From Nemania diffusa (lineage: Eukaryota; Ascomycota; Sordariomycetes; Xylariales; Xylariaceae): DNA of 64,000 bases. Numbering within the stretch: the first letter of the stretch is position 1; each line of letters opens with the position of its first letter. Under the pieces are notes generated by a model, which saw only the letters and a list, made by a program, of their open reading frames with translations, was not told the origin of the DNA and made no database searches. The stretch is taken from the NCBI GenBank assembly GCA_038501195.1, contig JBBPUQ010000002.1, positions 5,843,001 to 5,907,000 on the forward strand. Reading direction: 5' to 3'. The position numbers and the translations under genes were made by a program. Positions 35,805-48,097 of this stretch are shown one piece after another.

Positions 35805-36995
35805 AAGACTTGAAGTCGAACTTGACCACGCACAACAGACCATGCAACCGCCTCCCTCCCGGCCACTTCGAACTGGCGCAGCTACATAATTCAAAATGGA
35901 GTCAGGGTCGGTTCATATCAAGTCATACCTGGCCTATTGAAGCCTAGGTTGCAGGAGCATGCACTCGGCAAAAGAACCATTCTGTCGGCAAACTGCGCCA
36001 TAACAACCTAAAAGGCATAGGAATGGGTTGCTGATATCTCTGCATGCCATCACGAACAGGCAGTATGCCGAGTGATGGGAGGAGGACTGACAAAATGGAG
36101 TGTATTACCACTCGCCATCAGTCCCAGCACGCTACAGCTGAAGTAGTGATGCATCAGCATACCAATGGGCTTGCAGGGGATGTTCACTGTCCATAGCACC
36201 TTGCGGTTTGTCTCCCTGTCAGCTGTCATCTTAAGGTCTGTCTCGAGTTAAAGGATTATGTATTCGAGCTAATAAGAGGTTCTCTTTATTCTGGATGCTT
36301 CCTACAAACCATTGTCCAGTCATGCCAAGCCGATATAAAGCCGATACAATTCTAAGAGGTCTATTACATTTCACCTCGCACACACTTGTAAAGAAGCTCT
36401 AGGTAGTTTAGCAACAACATATTTGCTAATGGCCCAATATTAAAAACCCAATCTCTTATAGTATTTTGCGCAAAGCTAAACCTGCCTAGATTTAAAGACC
36501 ACATTGTTGTAGAACCTATCAGATCTAGTGAAACGAGGCCACTTAACTACAAGTGACCAAGAGCTGGTGTGCATCTAGACCATAAGTGTACATGCAGCTT
36601 TTAACCTGCCGAGAAATCGGCAGCCAGTAGCCTTTGATGGCACGACCCCTTGTGGACATCTTCACACGGTAGATGGTAATTTAGCCATGCCTGTCACTCT
36701 TATGTCACGTTCATTAATATCACAGGAGCTCAGTATGCCGCCCAGTTCACTGTCACGTTTCCAGCGTAGAGAATTCTTTTCCCAGGCCTTGTGCATTTCT
36801 GTGCTTATAGGCCAAGCCATTTTGAGCACACTAGTGTGTAGCATTACAATTTGTAGCTCATTGTAACAACCAGCAGTAACTTCCATGTGTATTGCGAAGT
36901 TGATGATAAACCTCATATTCCTAGGTATTACTGCTCAGTGCGATTTCATGTACTAGTTGTTTTATATGCACCCTTGAAACAGGGAGATCTTGTGG

Positions 36996-37075
36996 CTTTC
37001 ACGGTCCCATATATAAGAACCCACATACAGTCAAGGTTCCCACGGTTTGGCGTTGCAGTTCTGTTCTGTGCCAGT
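36996..37075. repeat. degenerate copy of the CACGG...CCGTG short inverted-end repeat
   Basis: Shares CACGGTCCCATATATAAG, TCAAGGTTCCCAC and GGCGTTGCAGTTCTGTTC in the same order with copies at 58,789-58,912 and 59,290-59,417, with an internal stretch missing. Seen by eye; no alignment score available. Confidence 0.55.
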
Positions 37076-38837
37076 GGATATGGTTATTTAAGCACCTATT
37101 TGCAACCGATTTTTTTATTATTTAATATATGCACTTTATAAATATTGGTAGCGCATTATTTTTTACTTTCTTTTTGAATATTAACTCTGCCCTAACAAAT
37201 TCTATCCGAGCACTTATTCACAAGTACCTAAGTATCTACTAGAGCTATAAATGTGGGGAGTTAAACATCAATAAAGTTCCATTACCTATTAAGTACGTAG
37301 GTAGAAAGCTCCATAGACTCAGCAAGTTCAAGCAGTTAAGAATGTACCTTTATGTAACGTTAGGTAGGTAGGACAGCTATTTAGATAAATTGGTACAGAG
37401 GTATCGACCAATGTAGCAGATAGTCTTTCTGGGCATGCCCTCTTAACAGAGCAACTTGTAGTAGTATAGACAGTACAAACCAACCAAGAACAGCCAACAG
37501 GATACCTCGAAAGACGTCGTACCTCCTACTGTACCTATAAAGTACACGGGTATGTTGGGTGGATCCAGATCCCAACCCCTCCTTATAGTTCCCCAACCTC
37601 ACTTACATGTGAGTTAGTTAGGCGAACAAGGGCAGTTTGCTTGCTGGTTTGTTGTCAATAGTTGCTTCTTTGACTCCCTTTTTGGCAATGAACCATCTTC
37701 CCTCCTGAACTTTGCCTCATCTCTTACAAGCGCCATAAGCCGTCAAATCAACCTGTGTGAAAAAAAATCAAAAATCCAGAGCGCTATAGACAGAATGTTG
37801 AGGTAGTGCAATATGTCTCTCTAGTTTTGCTTCTATTCCTGATGAATTTTAAATAATCTACTACGAGGTTAATATAGTAACTTTACAAAGTAGCCTATAC
37901 ATGTTCAATTATCACAACAATATTGAAAATATAAGCTGAACGAGGCTACGCCGGTGTAGGTATGGACATTAACTCCACTTTATAGGCCTCTTAAAGTTAG
38001 TGTTATCTAGATTCAAAGTTGTCGAGAGAGTATCTCTAAAGTCCTAGATGTAGAGGATTAGCTAGTATTTATTGATCCTAGGCAAAGCGAGTTAAAACAG
38101 TAGATAGCTAATTCCATATCAATTTTAAATCATGTTACAGAACTATTTCCACAGCTGTTTGGACGCAGTGACGAGAGAGATAGTTCCAAGCTTAGGGTCC
38201 TCTACGTCCCTCTCACAAGACTCGGTATAATGTAGTTAACCTGATGGGCAGCACTAAGCAGAGACACAACCTCAACTACCTAAGATACAAGAGAACTCTA
38301 AGTAGCGTGGATAGCAAAGTGACGTGGCAATAGAGAAAGGGTATAGGGCAATGAGTTGCACAAATAATGATTGGTTAAAAAGCAGAGTTACCACAGTTCA
38401 GCAACCTTAGAAGAAAGTATTACCACCTCTAGCGAGTATCTAATCCGGGTACTAGTACCTCAAGATAACTTAAGAGTCAATGGTCGACAACCAGGGAACT
38501 AGGGCTGCACTGTGGGAGCAGCAGGTCCCAATAATGTACCTAAACCCCCATTGTTAGTTGCCAACCATATTGCCAGCCACATGCACACAAGGCTAGAGTA
38601 GAGGTAGGGAAGGAAGAGAAACAGGTTACCAACTATTGTTGCTATTGTTGATGTGGGTCATGTCCTCGGTAATATGCCATTATTACTGGGTGGCACTATT
38701 GAAGTAGACGCTTGCTTACCCGTTGTCCATAGCGATGTGCCAAAGTCCCAGCCTGTACGTCTTCCTCTTCTTCTCTACCTAGCACCCTACCCTCGTAGTC
38801 GATTATTTAAAGCACATAGCTTTACTTGCCTCCCATC

Positions 38838-38962
38838 TCTTCAACCTACCTTTTCTTCTACTTAACTAGACTCAACCTACCCTTTCTTCCACTTGACTGG
38901 ACTCAGCATACACTTTCTTCTGCTTAACCTGAGACAACCTACACTTCCTTCTACTCAACTTG
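38838..38962. repeat. ~30-bp degenerate minisatellite
   Basis: Four consecutive units each built as TTTCTTCTACTTAAC followed by an ACTCAACCTACC-like half, with changes between units. Lies about 600 bp upstream of the ATG at 39,569, possibly in its leader. Confidence 0.65.
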
Positions 38963-39568
38963 AGCTCCTCCCAATTACCGCCGAGTTATTGGCCTTGCAG
39001 AAAGCATCACACCAGATAAACGCGTCTGGGAACATATCAACGCCTTATGTCCGTATCTTCCATCTTCCTTTCTTGTCTAATATCCCTTTTCTTTTGTCAT
39101 GTTTCCCTTCCCAGCTTCGTTGCCTCATCTTAGGGCACGATGGATGAAATCGATCATTAGTTCCCAACTGTTGTATCTCTAAACTACCTGAGTTACCGCG
39201 GCCCGCCCTCGCTACCTACCCTTTACCGCCTTCGATCCTTTGCTCTGAACACCGAACACTGAACCTCCAAATATCACCCTCACATACCGGGAGTTGACAA
39301 GACAATATCCATCTGAAACTTCTTGTACCGCAACTGTCAATCTCAACCCAATATTGTACCTTCTCTATATATTATATAATATATATGAGTCTGTATATAC
39401 CACCACCTAGCGTCCATGACACATCTTTCTTCTCTTTTCACATTAAACTATAGTCCACCTCAACCCCAATACATTCCTTCGGAACCAAGATGTTGGACGT
39501 CCTGGCCAGTCCAATCGGGATGGCTCCTAACTGTGTATCAATTTCTAGTCAGCAACAGTATAGTCAAG

Positions 39569-41511
39569 ATGTCGGACGTACCAAGACCAGCGAGACCGGG
39601 GTATGTGTCGACGATCCGTAACTTGGACGAGTCTTGTCGAAGACAAGAAGAGCTTTTTGCAACACGTAATGTCTCCAATACCGAGCTCAGAGGCATGCCG
39701 GAGAACGACGATCAGCGGCATTGGTTAGCCGGTATATTATTTGATGCCATTTTAGACGTGTCGAACACAGTCGAGCCCCCAACTTCTCAGCAGTATAGAT
39801 ACATCGTCAATCCAGACCGCTTTCCCAGCGAAGTAGTGGACATCGTGTCGTGGAGACTACTCGTGAGTTAAAAGGGAACGTTATAGTGGAATAAAGACTA
39901 ACGTATCGCTAGGAATGCATGGAAGATAGCCAGAGAGGAGTGAACCGTCTGGAGCCCTGGTATACAACCGCCGGCCCCAAGTACGAAAAATATCCGTCAT
40001 TTTCAGCCCGTTTTGCAAAGGTGGAGGGTTCTCTTAGAGTAAGAGTCCTGTTCAGAAGTGACGTGTTATAAATGACTAACGAGCAATACCAGAAATCCAA
40101 AGCAACAGCCAGTGCTCTGTTCACGCATACGGGGTTTATAGAGAGATTTAGTTGGAACCCGACCATGGAGCACACCGTAAGTCTTATAGGTGCAGTCTTG
40201 AACAGCAAGGACATTATATTAACTTGCTGGCAGAGGAAGTGCACTAACAAGGACCTCAACGATAAGAAGACGGCTCTTCAAGCCATTGGCTTTGCGCAGT
40301 CTAGAAGGGCGAATATCGTCCAGAACGAAGACGGCGACTTGATTGACGAGGTGAGTATTATGAACATTCCTTTTGTCTATTGATTTTTCAGTCTTCTCTT
40401 CTTTGTCGGTCAGGGTTCTAGTTGAACGCGCCGGTAGCGCACTCTTGGGTTAAGAGCTAACAATGAAATCACCACGCCATAGAACGGTGTGAGATATGGC
40501 ACCAGGAGACCATTGCCAACAGAGGCAGCCCGGCGACTGACCGCAAACGCTAGAAGACGGGCTCGCCCGTCAGAGCGGGCGCGGGTGACGGATAGGCTCG
40601 TCGCCCCTGTTCGGGCTGGGGCTGGGGCTGGGGCTAACACTAACACTAACACTCCTGACAACAACCACAGCGCCAGCCCGGCTGAGTCCCAGACCAGAGA
40701 GAACCAACCCATCCCCTCGCCCGCACTCGGTAGCCCTGCCCGCCGCTCGGCCCAGGTTTCTCGCCAACCCCTCCGAGCCCGCCGAGCCCGCCGAGCCGTG
40801 CCACCTTCCCCTGAGCCGGTAGGCCCCAGAGCAAACACAGCCATGGACAACCAAACAATTGCAAATCAGCAACCGCTCGCGACCCAGATGCCACTCCCAA
40901 GCGTACCAATGCCATATATACCAATGTTCCAAAGCGGCCCGGTACCTCAATCTCCAGATGTACAAGGGTACCAAGAGCCACGAGTCTATCAACAGGCCCC
41001 AGGAGATTCCTCATACCCCCCGTTTCAGCCTCGGGATTTAATTCCTGACGCAGAGCCCCCACATGGACTCACTCATAGAGCGACACCGCGCGGCGTCAAC
41101 CAGCAAGACTATCACGGCGCGTTCGGAAGGCCAGAGTTGGGAATGTATGCCCAGGGTGCCCCAGAGCAGCAGCAAGAAGGATATCCAACTCAACGTGGCC
41201 TAAGCAATTTCTTTGAGCCTCAGCCTAATACACTCGGAGGGGAAGCACTATACCCAACTCAGCATGGGCCGAACAATTTCTTTGAGCCTCAGCTTAATAT
41301 ATCGAGAGTGGACGAGCACCAAGGACTATACGCAGCCCAGCATGGCCCAATCAATTTCCTTGATCCTCAGCTCAATGCATCTGGAGAACAAGGCTATACC
41401 TACGACCAGCAGGACCAGCAGGACCAGCAGGACCAGCAGGACCCGCAGGATGCCCAAAGCCCTGTGTCATTCGAAGATTTTCTAAACCAGAACCAGGAGC
41501 TGTACGAATAA
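39569..41511 (+). CDS. unrecognised protein with C-terminal tandem repeats
   Basis: Five exons: 39569-39862, 39913-40038, 40093-40176, 40234-40350 and 40483-41511, giving 549 residues, all splices in phase. Residues 1-207 look globular and conserved (PGYVSTIRNLDESCRRQEEL, PTSQQYRYIVNPDRFPSEVV, WNPTMEHTRKCTNKDLNDKK). The remainder is disordered: an Arg/Ala-rich stretch, an AGAGAGANTNTNT run from a GGGGCT/AACACT microsatellite, then Pro/Gln-rich sequence. Near the C-terminus are three imperfect repeats of about 22-26 residues with the core FFEPQLN / FLDPQLN, followed by four QQD units and a final acidic FEDFLNQNQELYE. No known domain recognised. The architecture suggests a nuclear, possibly regulatory, protein; this is inference. 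Confidence 0.7.
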
Positions 41512-43485
41512 GAGTTCTCTCATCAACGGACTAGCCGGGATACATCACTGGTTGTAACCCCTGTAAATCGCAACGCACGCTTGTCGATACGCTGAACAAT
41601 ACACTCGTAACGTTGTCGGATATTATACTCTAGGGCTCGACAGATCCCCCCCTCCCCTTTCCCTATTTCCCCCCTGCCCCCATAACCCCTACCCCCTTGC
41701 GACTGTTATTTCTTCACGGCCACCTCTGCTTTATTCGTCTATGCACCTTTCATATCCACAATTCTGTCAGGTTTACTTCTCCTTGTACAATTTCCTTGGC
41801 GTTTAGTTGTTTCACATTCATGGATACCCATCGCCGCGGAATAGGGCCTTCGGCATAGGGACACGACTAGGCGTGGATTGATAGAGAAATGGATGGTCTG
41901 CGTATCCACATTCCTGGTTGGGTTGGAGGGAGGAATTCGGATATACACACGGCTGTACAGCAATGGATGATTGCATATTGATACCCCGGGTTCGCGTGGA
42001 GGGGAGTGATATCGACAAGGAAGAAGGATCTTCTGTGCTTGAGGCTGAGTGGAGTGGGGAGTCCTGGGGCTAAGAAGAAAGCTCATGGCATCCGCTCCAA
42101 AATTGTACAAGTATGATAAAGCCTAGCTGTCTAATTAGTAACCATTTGACCAAACCAGTCCCGTTCCCGTGTCATCTGAATGGCAGTTGATTGTTGTTGA
42201 TAATGTATTGCTAAGCATATCGATCGGTCGTCTAATAAAGAAATGACCTGTCAGTTTCTATTTGTCTACTTCCATACTTATATAATGAATTACCTAATCA
42301 TCAACTAATCCACTAAGGGGTAACATGAATAGCGATACTGCAAAATATAGATATATACATATGTAATATAGCTCAATGGGCAACTAGATTAGGCACACAG
42401 CAACAGGGTAGCCAATACATTAGGTCTTTATTAGATGTAGTCATACCAGGACTTGATAGTTGCATACCAACAAACACAACAGGTATGACGGACGAGCATG
42501 TGCGCAGAGGCCTCTCGGATACGCACAGTTTATAGCTTATCAAAGGAAACGTGGTTGTCTCCACGATACCAATATACCTATCTACCCAAATAAGTCTAAC
42601 TTAGAGAGGCCAGGGATCAGAGCTTACTACAGACACTACTGCACATTTATAGCCAATCATGGCTTACGACAATGCACGTTTCTGGCAAGTCGCACGTGCT
42701 ACCTATAAGTATTCAGAACAGGTAGAAAGTAGGTATATACGCCTTACCTTGTCTCTTAGCTAACGGCCAATGTGTCTTCGTTCCTGTGCCACGAGTTACT
42801 GAAACCAGATGCCAGCTCCCAAAATGTGCTCAGTTGTGTTGAGTGAGCAAACCTACACAAATATGATATACCATCAGGAGGGCCCAAATAAGGCTAGAAA
42901 GGTATCAATGTCGACACTATTCAGACTAAGACGGGTCGAGGAGGCGAGTATAGTAGCTATATCATGTTCCTTGCTACTCCATAGGTGTCCAGTTCACGAT
43001 GCCGTGTCGATATTGAGCCGACCCACTGCTCCTCTCCACCTAGCAATACTATTATGACTACTATATCAGTCACAAACTGACGTAGAATTATCATAATACG
43101 TTATATATGTGCGGGTGTATATGTAGAAAATTGATCAACATAGTCATTACTTCTCATTTCGAAGCCTAAAACTTTGTTTGAACAGGTTATGTGTTTGTCA
43201 GGTCATATTGGGGTTCAGTTTTATTGGGTGTGGGTCAGTTGATCGAGGGGTTCTTTATGATGAGGGGCCGATCTCAAAAGACTTGATGTCAGCGATGGGG
43301 AATAGGCCCATCCGATTTTTTTGGTGCTGCTATACAAGATCACATCCCTAGGACCCGGGTAACCCCGTCCCGTGACTGCATGCCATCTTATCGGAGACAA
43401 TGTCTCTTCTCCCAGGTTTCCAAGGGAAACCACATTGAGCATAAAACCTCAATGCTGACACGTCCCTCTCTAAACCGAGTCGTCT
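41512..43485. other. intergenic
   Basis: No gene, RNA or clear repeat supported in about 2 kb. A polypyrimidine stretch at 41,646-41,700 lies in the 3' flank of the preceding gene. Short frames here have no recognisable product. Confidence 0.5.
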
Positions 43486-44043
43486 ATGGTCCTCTTCAGC
43501 AGGTTAGGCGGGTTCGAGGCCGCTCCTGGACCTGCTCAGTCCGATAGGATTACGGCACCATCCGGAGTCGGAGCCACGAAGATGCCGCTCCCTCTGCCCG
43601 CTGCCACCGGGGCCATCATCGCGGCCCAGACTAAGCATCCCGCGACAGCCACTCGACGTGAATCTCGGGGGCTTGCCGCTCCGATGTCTGCCCTGCGTCT
43701 TACTGGCCACTGTCGGCGACTTCTGAGCAGAGTCATATTGTCTCTCCTTCTCCAGGTATCTATCTTGGCCTCGGGACTCTTGCACCTCAGCCAGTCAGCA
43801 TCTATACAGACGTTTCATGCAACCATACGTACAGCGCACCACGCCATCCGGGTCTCCAAGCAGGCCACATGGGCACTGTGGGACGGGCCACACGGGAGAC
43901 GACTAAGAAAGAAGATCGAATTTGAGTTTTTTACTCTGATACTAGGTAGCGGTGGAAATAACTTGTGCCTGGTCATATTCTGGCCGGGTTGGGGCGTTTT
44001 AGCCTTCACGGCATTTATGTTTTCGACATGGTATGCGGGATGA
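43486..44043 (+). CDS. small predicted membrane protein, unrecognised
   Basis: Single uninterrupted frame of 185 residues. The N-terminal 75 residues are Pro/Ala-rich. Hydrophobic segments occur at about residues 83-103 (LLSRVILSLLLQVSILASGL) and 158-181 (CLVIFWPGWGVLAFTAFMFS), so two membrane spans are likely. Between them is a basic stretch with RLRKKIEFEFFTLILGSGG. The pattern RKKIEFEFF followed by an IFWPGW membrane segment looks conserved rather than random, but I cannot name a family. Located 170 bp from the convergent XAP5 gene. The downstream half is more convincing than the N-terminus, so the start could be later. Confidence 0.5.
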   Translation: MVLFSRLGGFEAAPGPAQSDRITAPSGVGATKMPLPLPAATGAIIAAQTKHPATATRRESRGLAAPMSALRLTGHCRRLLSRVILSLLLQVSILASGLLHLSQSASIQTFHATIRTAHHAIRVSKQATWALWDGPHGRRLRKKIEFEFFTLILGSGGNNLCLVIFWPGWGVLAFTAFMFSTWYAG

Positions 44044-44212
44044 TAGGCGCCAAATACACAATGCAGTAAGCCCCAAGCCCCAAGCCATGCGTTATAATCA
44101 TAATCAGAGCATCGTAGGCTAACAGGCAGGAGGTCCTATTGTGCATCGTTCGTTTCATATCCAGCAGGGAGGCCGAGCAACTCGCAATCAGGGTTCCCAT
44201 ATCCTGCCTTGT

Positions 44213-45402
44213 TCAGGAGTAGAAGAATGTGTTGCCGCCAGGGTCCCGGCGGACTTCGTTCTGGTAATCCTTCTCGGGATCGAAGTCTTGCCACATGCTA
44301 GCGGGGTAAATGTGCTTATTGCGCTCGTACCATCTTCGGTCGACCACTCTAGTCAAGGTCGGGTCATCAGATGCGCCCTCGAGGACGTCGACAGGGGTTC
44401 GAGTAGTGACGGAGGATAGGGGAAGAGAAGACTGGGGCGTGTTGGCAATGGCTTGTCCTGGCGAGGGTGTTGTTGCCTCGGCATCGTAATTGAAGAGAAC
44501 AGACCCGTTCGGGCCCAGGGTCTTGTTCATGATAAAGAAGAGGAAATCGTAGTGCTGCAGTTTGTGTTAGCTCGCTGTCTCTCAGCTGTTTCCTTGGTTG
44601 GCTGGCGCTGTCGACGTATTCTAGGATAGAAGAAACTCACATGAGGAATGATGACGTTCCCTCGCACCATCATGAGGTCGTCGACGCCCACGCGTGCCCA
44701 CTCCCTCCGCGCGTTGGCCTTCTCGCCAACACCGAGGTCTGCGCCAACCTTCCTGCTCTTGTCTAGGAACTGCCACACGAAGTCGCCCTTCTTAACGCGC
44801 ACGGTGCCTCCGGGGATGTTGGATCCATCGTAGAATACAAAGGGCACGGCAATGTCCGTAGCCTTGACTCGCTCCTGTCGCTGCAGAAACTCGCGTCTAA
44901 GGGCTTCTCTCTCGGCAGCCTCGCGGCGCAATGCCGACTTGGTGACTGGTCGCGGAACAACCGAGACGGACGAATTGACCTTGAATTTGCTCTTGCTCGT
45001 GCTCTTGCTATCAACATTGCTAGGTTCTTCCCCGTCATCCTTGGTTCTTGCCACAACGCTGCTCGCCGCCTTTCCCCATCTGTCGCCGTCGCCGTCGCCC
45101 TCGCCCTCGTCATCACCGAATGACAGCTTCGCGCCGCCTACTTTCCGTTTCTTCTTTTTCCCGGCGGGGGCTATGGGGTTGCTGGCACTATCAGGGGTGC
45201 TGGTGAGAGAGCGGTCGGGTGTGGCGGAGGTGGAAGCTGGGGAACCTGCAATGGCAGCCTCACGGGCCTCGCGATCTTGTTGCTCGAGAACCTCGGCGCG
45301 ACGCTTGCGAAAGTCGGAGAGCGCGACAAGACCGACGGTCTGGTTGGAAATGCGCTGCTGTGTTGTCTTGTTCTGCGACGTGAACCGAGGTTCCGACGCC
45401 AT
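44213..45402 (-). CDS. XAP5/FAM50 family protein
   Basis: Nuclear protein of the XAP5 (FAM50, XAP5 circadian timekeeper) family, associated with splicing in other eukaryotes. Two exons, 45402-44641 and 44554-44213, give 367 residues. Family landmarks: N-terminal TVGLVALSDFRKRRAEVLEQ, a nuclear-localisation-like KKKKRKVGGAKLSFG, then the XAP5 domain with VPFVFYDGSNIPGGTVRVKKGD, the FVWQFL segment, VDDLMMVRGNVIIPHHYDFLFFI, and C-terminal DPTLTRVVDRRWYERNKHIY. The intron interrupts PHHYDF and splices exactly. The gene starts only 129 bp from the left end of the RIP-mutated retrotransposon island, so its promoter abuts the transposon. Confidence 0.94.
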
Positions 45403-45530
45403 GGTGTAGGAAGGGAGTGTAGGAAGGGAATGTGAGTAAAGCGGAAGGCCTTTAGGACATTAGTTGTTATTCGTGACTGGATGCCTGCATGGTTAGAATT
45501 TGGTACGGCGCTGCCTAGGTACTTTTTATA

Positions 45531-45535
45531 CCTAC
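45531..45535. repeat. target-site duplication, left (CCTAC)
   Basis: CCTAC directly precedes the outer LTR start TGTTAGA and is repeated identically at 53,723-53,727 directly after the 3' LTR end TCTAACA. A five-base duplication is typical of LTR element integration. Confidence 0.9.
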
Positions 45536-45646
45536 TGTTAGAAATAAGCCTTCTAGATTGATTGAATTGATTGGTGTTATTATTGTTGTTGTGTGTCACC
45601 GCTGTTCTGAGAGATTTTTCTCTAGCATACAAAATAGGTACATAGG
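45536..45646. repeat. outer element 5' LTR, first part (111 bp)
   Basis: Matches 53,520-53,630 base for base in length. About 15 differences are seen, all with G or C here and A or T in the right copy. This copy is the little-mutated one. It is cut at 45,646 by the nested element. Confidence 0.9.
45642..45646. repeat. target-site duplication of nested element, left (ATAGG)
   Basis: ATAGG precedes nested LTR start TGTTGGATTT; ATAAG follows its 3' LTR at 48,001-48,005. The single difference is a G-to-A change. The uninterrupted right LTR has a single copy (ATAAG at 53,626-53,630), proving the duplication. Confidence 0.88.
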
Positions 45647-45896
45647 TGTTGGATTTGGGCCCTACGCCCTAGGATTACTATACGAGCCTAGGGATCACTT
45701 GTGGAGTGCTCGCTTACGCGATCACCTGGTTATATAAATAGTAGCTTATAGTAGCTAATGCAGTAGCTAAAATCAGCTATATAGAAAAAATCTGTTAACT
45801 AAATATTTTATATATATATTGAATTAATATAACAATAATATTAAAGCTTTATATTTATTATTAAAAAAATTATTTATAATTGTATTAAATTTAATA
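45647..45896. repeat. nested element 5' LTR (250 bp)
   Basis: Starts TGTTGGATTTGGGCCC. Its first ~100 bp are GC-balanced and the rest is A/T-rich. A TATATAAATA box at 45,731-45,740 could be the LTR promoter. The right end aligns with the CA terminus of the other copy, here changed to TA. Confidence 0.88.
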
Positions 45897-47750
45897 ATTA
45901 AAAGTTTTATTAATTTTTATATTTTATTATAAATTTTATAAGCTTGTTATATATATTTTTAAAAATTTTTACATTTTAATTTTTTATAATTTATTATTTA
46001 TATTTGTAAGTTTTAAATTATAAGTTTTTAAAATTTTATGTTTTTAAGCTTATATTTTTAATTTTTTAATTATAAATTATTGCTTTGATTTTTTAATTAT
46101 AAACTATTAAACTTGTTATAATAATAACTTTTACTGTTATTTTTAATTTTTTTAATAATTTTTTTATATAAAAAAAAAAATTTAAAGTAGTAATTTATAA
46201 TTATAATTTATAAGTTTATATAAACTTTAATAAACAATTTTTTTAATTTATTAAGTTTAGTTTTTTTTAAATAATTAATTTTTTAATAAATTTAAATAAA
46301 AATTTTAATATAGCTATAATTTTCAAATTTATTACTATTAATAAAGTTTTATTTTTTTAAGCTATTTAAAATTATAATTAAACTTTTAAACAATATAATA
46401 AATATTTTATTAAAATTAAAAAACTTTTTAAATAAATATATAAATTAATTAAATTTAATTATTAATTAATTTATATAAAAACTAGTAATATAATCAATTA
46501 ATAATATTTAAATTTAAAAAAGCTTAATATTATTTTATAATTAATTTTTAAATTTAAATATATAATAAAATATAAAATATTTATTAATATTATAATAAAA
46601 AGCAAATTTATTTTAAACTTTATTAAATAAATTAAAAATTAGTTATATAAACTAAATTTTATAATTAAAAAAAAAAAAACAATAAAATTATTTAAACTAA
46701 TTATTAATTTAAATTAAGCTTTTTAATATATATATTATTTTTTTTAAAATATTGTTTTTAAAAATAATAATAATAAAACTATAATAAATAGTTTATTAAT
46801 TTATTAAACAATTATTTTAAATTTAAAACTAAAAGTTATTAATATAAATAGTACAAAAGTTTTTTTAAAAGTTTTACGAAATAATAAATTAGAACTTTTA
46901 ATAAGTTTTTATATTTAAAAAATTGCTTTAAAAAAAAACGAACTTTTTATTAATTTTAAAAAAGCTTTTTTTTTTAATAAAAATAAAAAAGTAAATTATA
47001 ATAAACTTTTTAAATGTTTTAAAATTAATATAACTTTAAATAACAAAAAAAAAAAGCAATTTTAAAAAATAATAATTATTTTATTAATAAAAAAAGCAAT
47101 TTTTATAACTTTAAATAACAATTATTTTATTAGTAAAAAAAACATTTACTAATTATTTATTTTAAAAAAGTAATATTAAAACAATAATAAACTTTTTTTT
47201 TTGTATTAATAAAATTTATATAAATAGTTAAAATATTATAATAAAAATTGTAAAAAAAAAAAAACTTTTAAACAAATTTTTAAATGTTTATATTTATAAT
47301 ATTTTATTACTAATATAAAAATATAACTAAAAGCTTTATTAATAAAAAAAAAAAAGCTTTTATAATGTTTTATTTTTTTTATAATTTATTATTAATACTA
47401 AATATAGTAAAAAGTTCTATTTAAAAAACTATAAAAATATTTATAAAAAGTAAAAAAAAAAGCTTTTTTAAAACTTATTAGCTATTATATATATATTTAT
47501 TTAATTTAATTTGCAATTTAAAATAAAAATAACTTTATAAAAACAAACAAACTTTTTAAAAAAAAATAAAAAAATTGCTATAGTAATTTATAATATATTA
47601 AATAAAATTTTTTAAGTTTATATAAATAATTTATAACTTTATTACTTTTTTATAATTTTTTTAACTATTGCTTATATGTTTTTATTTTAAGCTTTAAATT
47701 TAAGTTATAATATAAAAACGTTATTAAAAATAGCTTTTTTTAAAAAAATA

Positions 47751-48000
47751 TATTAAATTTAAGTTTTATATTTTAAAATTATTATATAAACTTAAAAATT
47801 ATTTATAAAATATTTATTTATATAATTATTTAATTATATAAATAATAACTTATAATAATTAATACAATAGTTAAAATTAGCTATATAAAAAAAATTTATT
47901 AATTAAATACTTTATATATATATTAAACTAATATAATAACAATATTAAAGCTTTATATCTATTATTAAAGAGATTATTTGCAATTGTACTAAATTTAACA
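47751..48000. repeat. nested element 3' LTR (250 bp)
   Basis: Same length as the left copy. It begins TATTAAATTT (from TGTTGGATTT by G-to-A changes) and ends AAATTTAACA. Almost every G or C of the left copy's first 100 bp is A or T here. Confidence 0.88.
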
Positions 48001-48005
48001 ATAAG
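48001..48005. repeat. target-site duplication of nested element, right (ATAAG)
   Basis: Mutated partner of ATAGG at 45,642-45,646, directly after the nested 3' LTR. Confidence 0.88.
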
Positions 48006-48097
48006 TAAAACCTCTTAAAACAAAAAGTACCCCTTTTTAGTTAAAGCTTTTTAGCATTTAAAATATAAAGCTTAATTTATTTTTTATATATTTAATA
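48006..48097. repeat. outer element 5' LTR, second part (92 bp)
   Basis: Continuation of the outer 5' LTR after the nested insertion. It aligns over its whole length with 53,631-53,722, here with A/T at positions that are G/C in the right copy. With the first part the LTR totals 203 bp, equal to the 3' LTR. Confidence 0.88.

Larger units (their letters stand above)
35805..39568. other. long intergenic stretch, AT-rich, with repeat fragments
   Basis: No gene supported over 3.7 kb. It holds one degenerate copy of the CACGGTCCCATATATA repeat (about 36,996-37,075) and a ~30-bp minisatellite near 38,838-38,962 just upstream of the next gene. The 37,100-38,100 part is AT-rich. Probably a mixture of decayed repeats and the long leader of the next gene. 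Confidence 0.45.
45647..48000. mobile_element. nested LTR element inside the 5' LTR of the outer element
   Basis: 2,354 bp bounded by two 250-bp direct repeats (45,647-45,896 and 47,751-48,000) whose ends read TGTTGGATTT and AAATTTAACA; the right copy is strongly A/T-shifted. Internal sequence is only 1,854 bp, too short for a full gag-pol, so it is either a non-autonomous LTR element or an internally deleted one. No readable coding sequence remains. The duplication ATAGG/ATAAG shows true integration into the outer LTR, so this insertion is the younger of the two. A TATA-like box in the left LTR suggests plus orientation. Confidence 0.88.
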
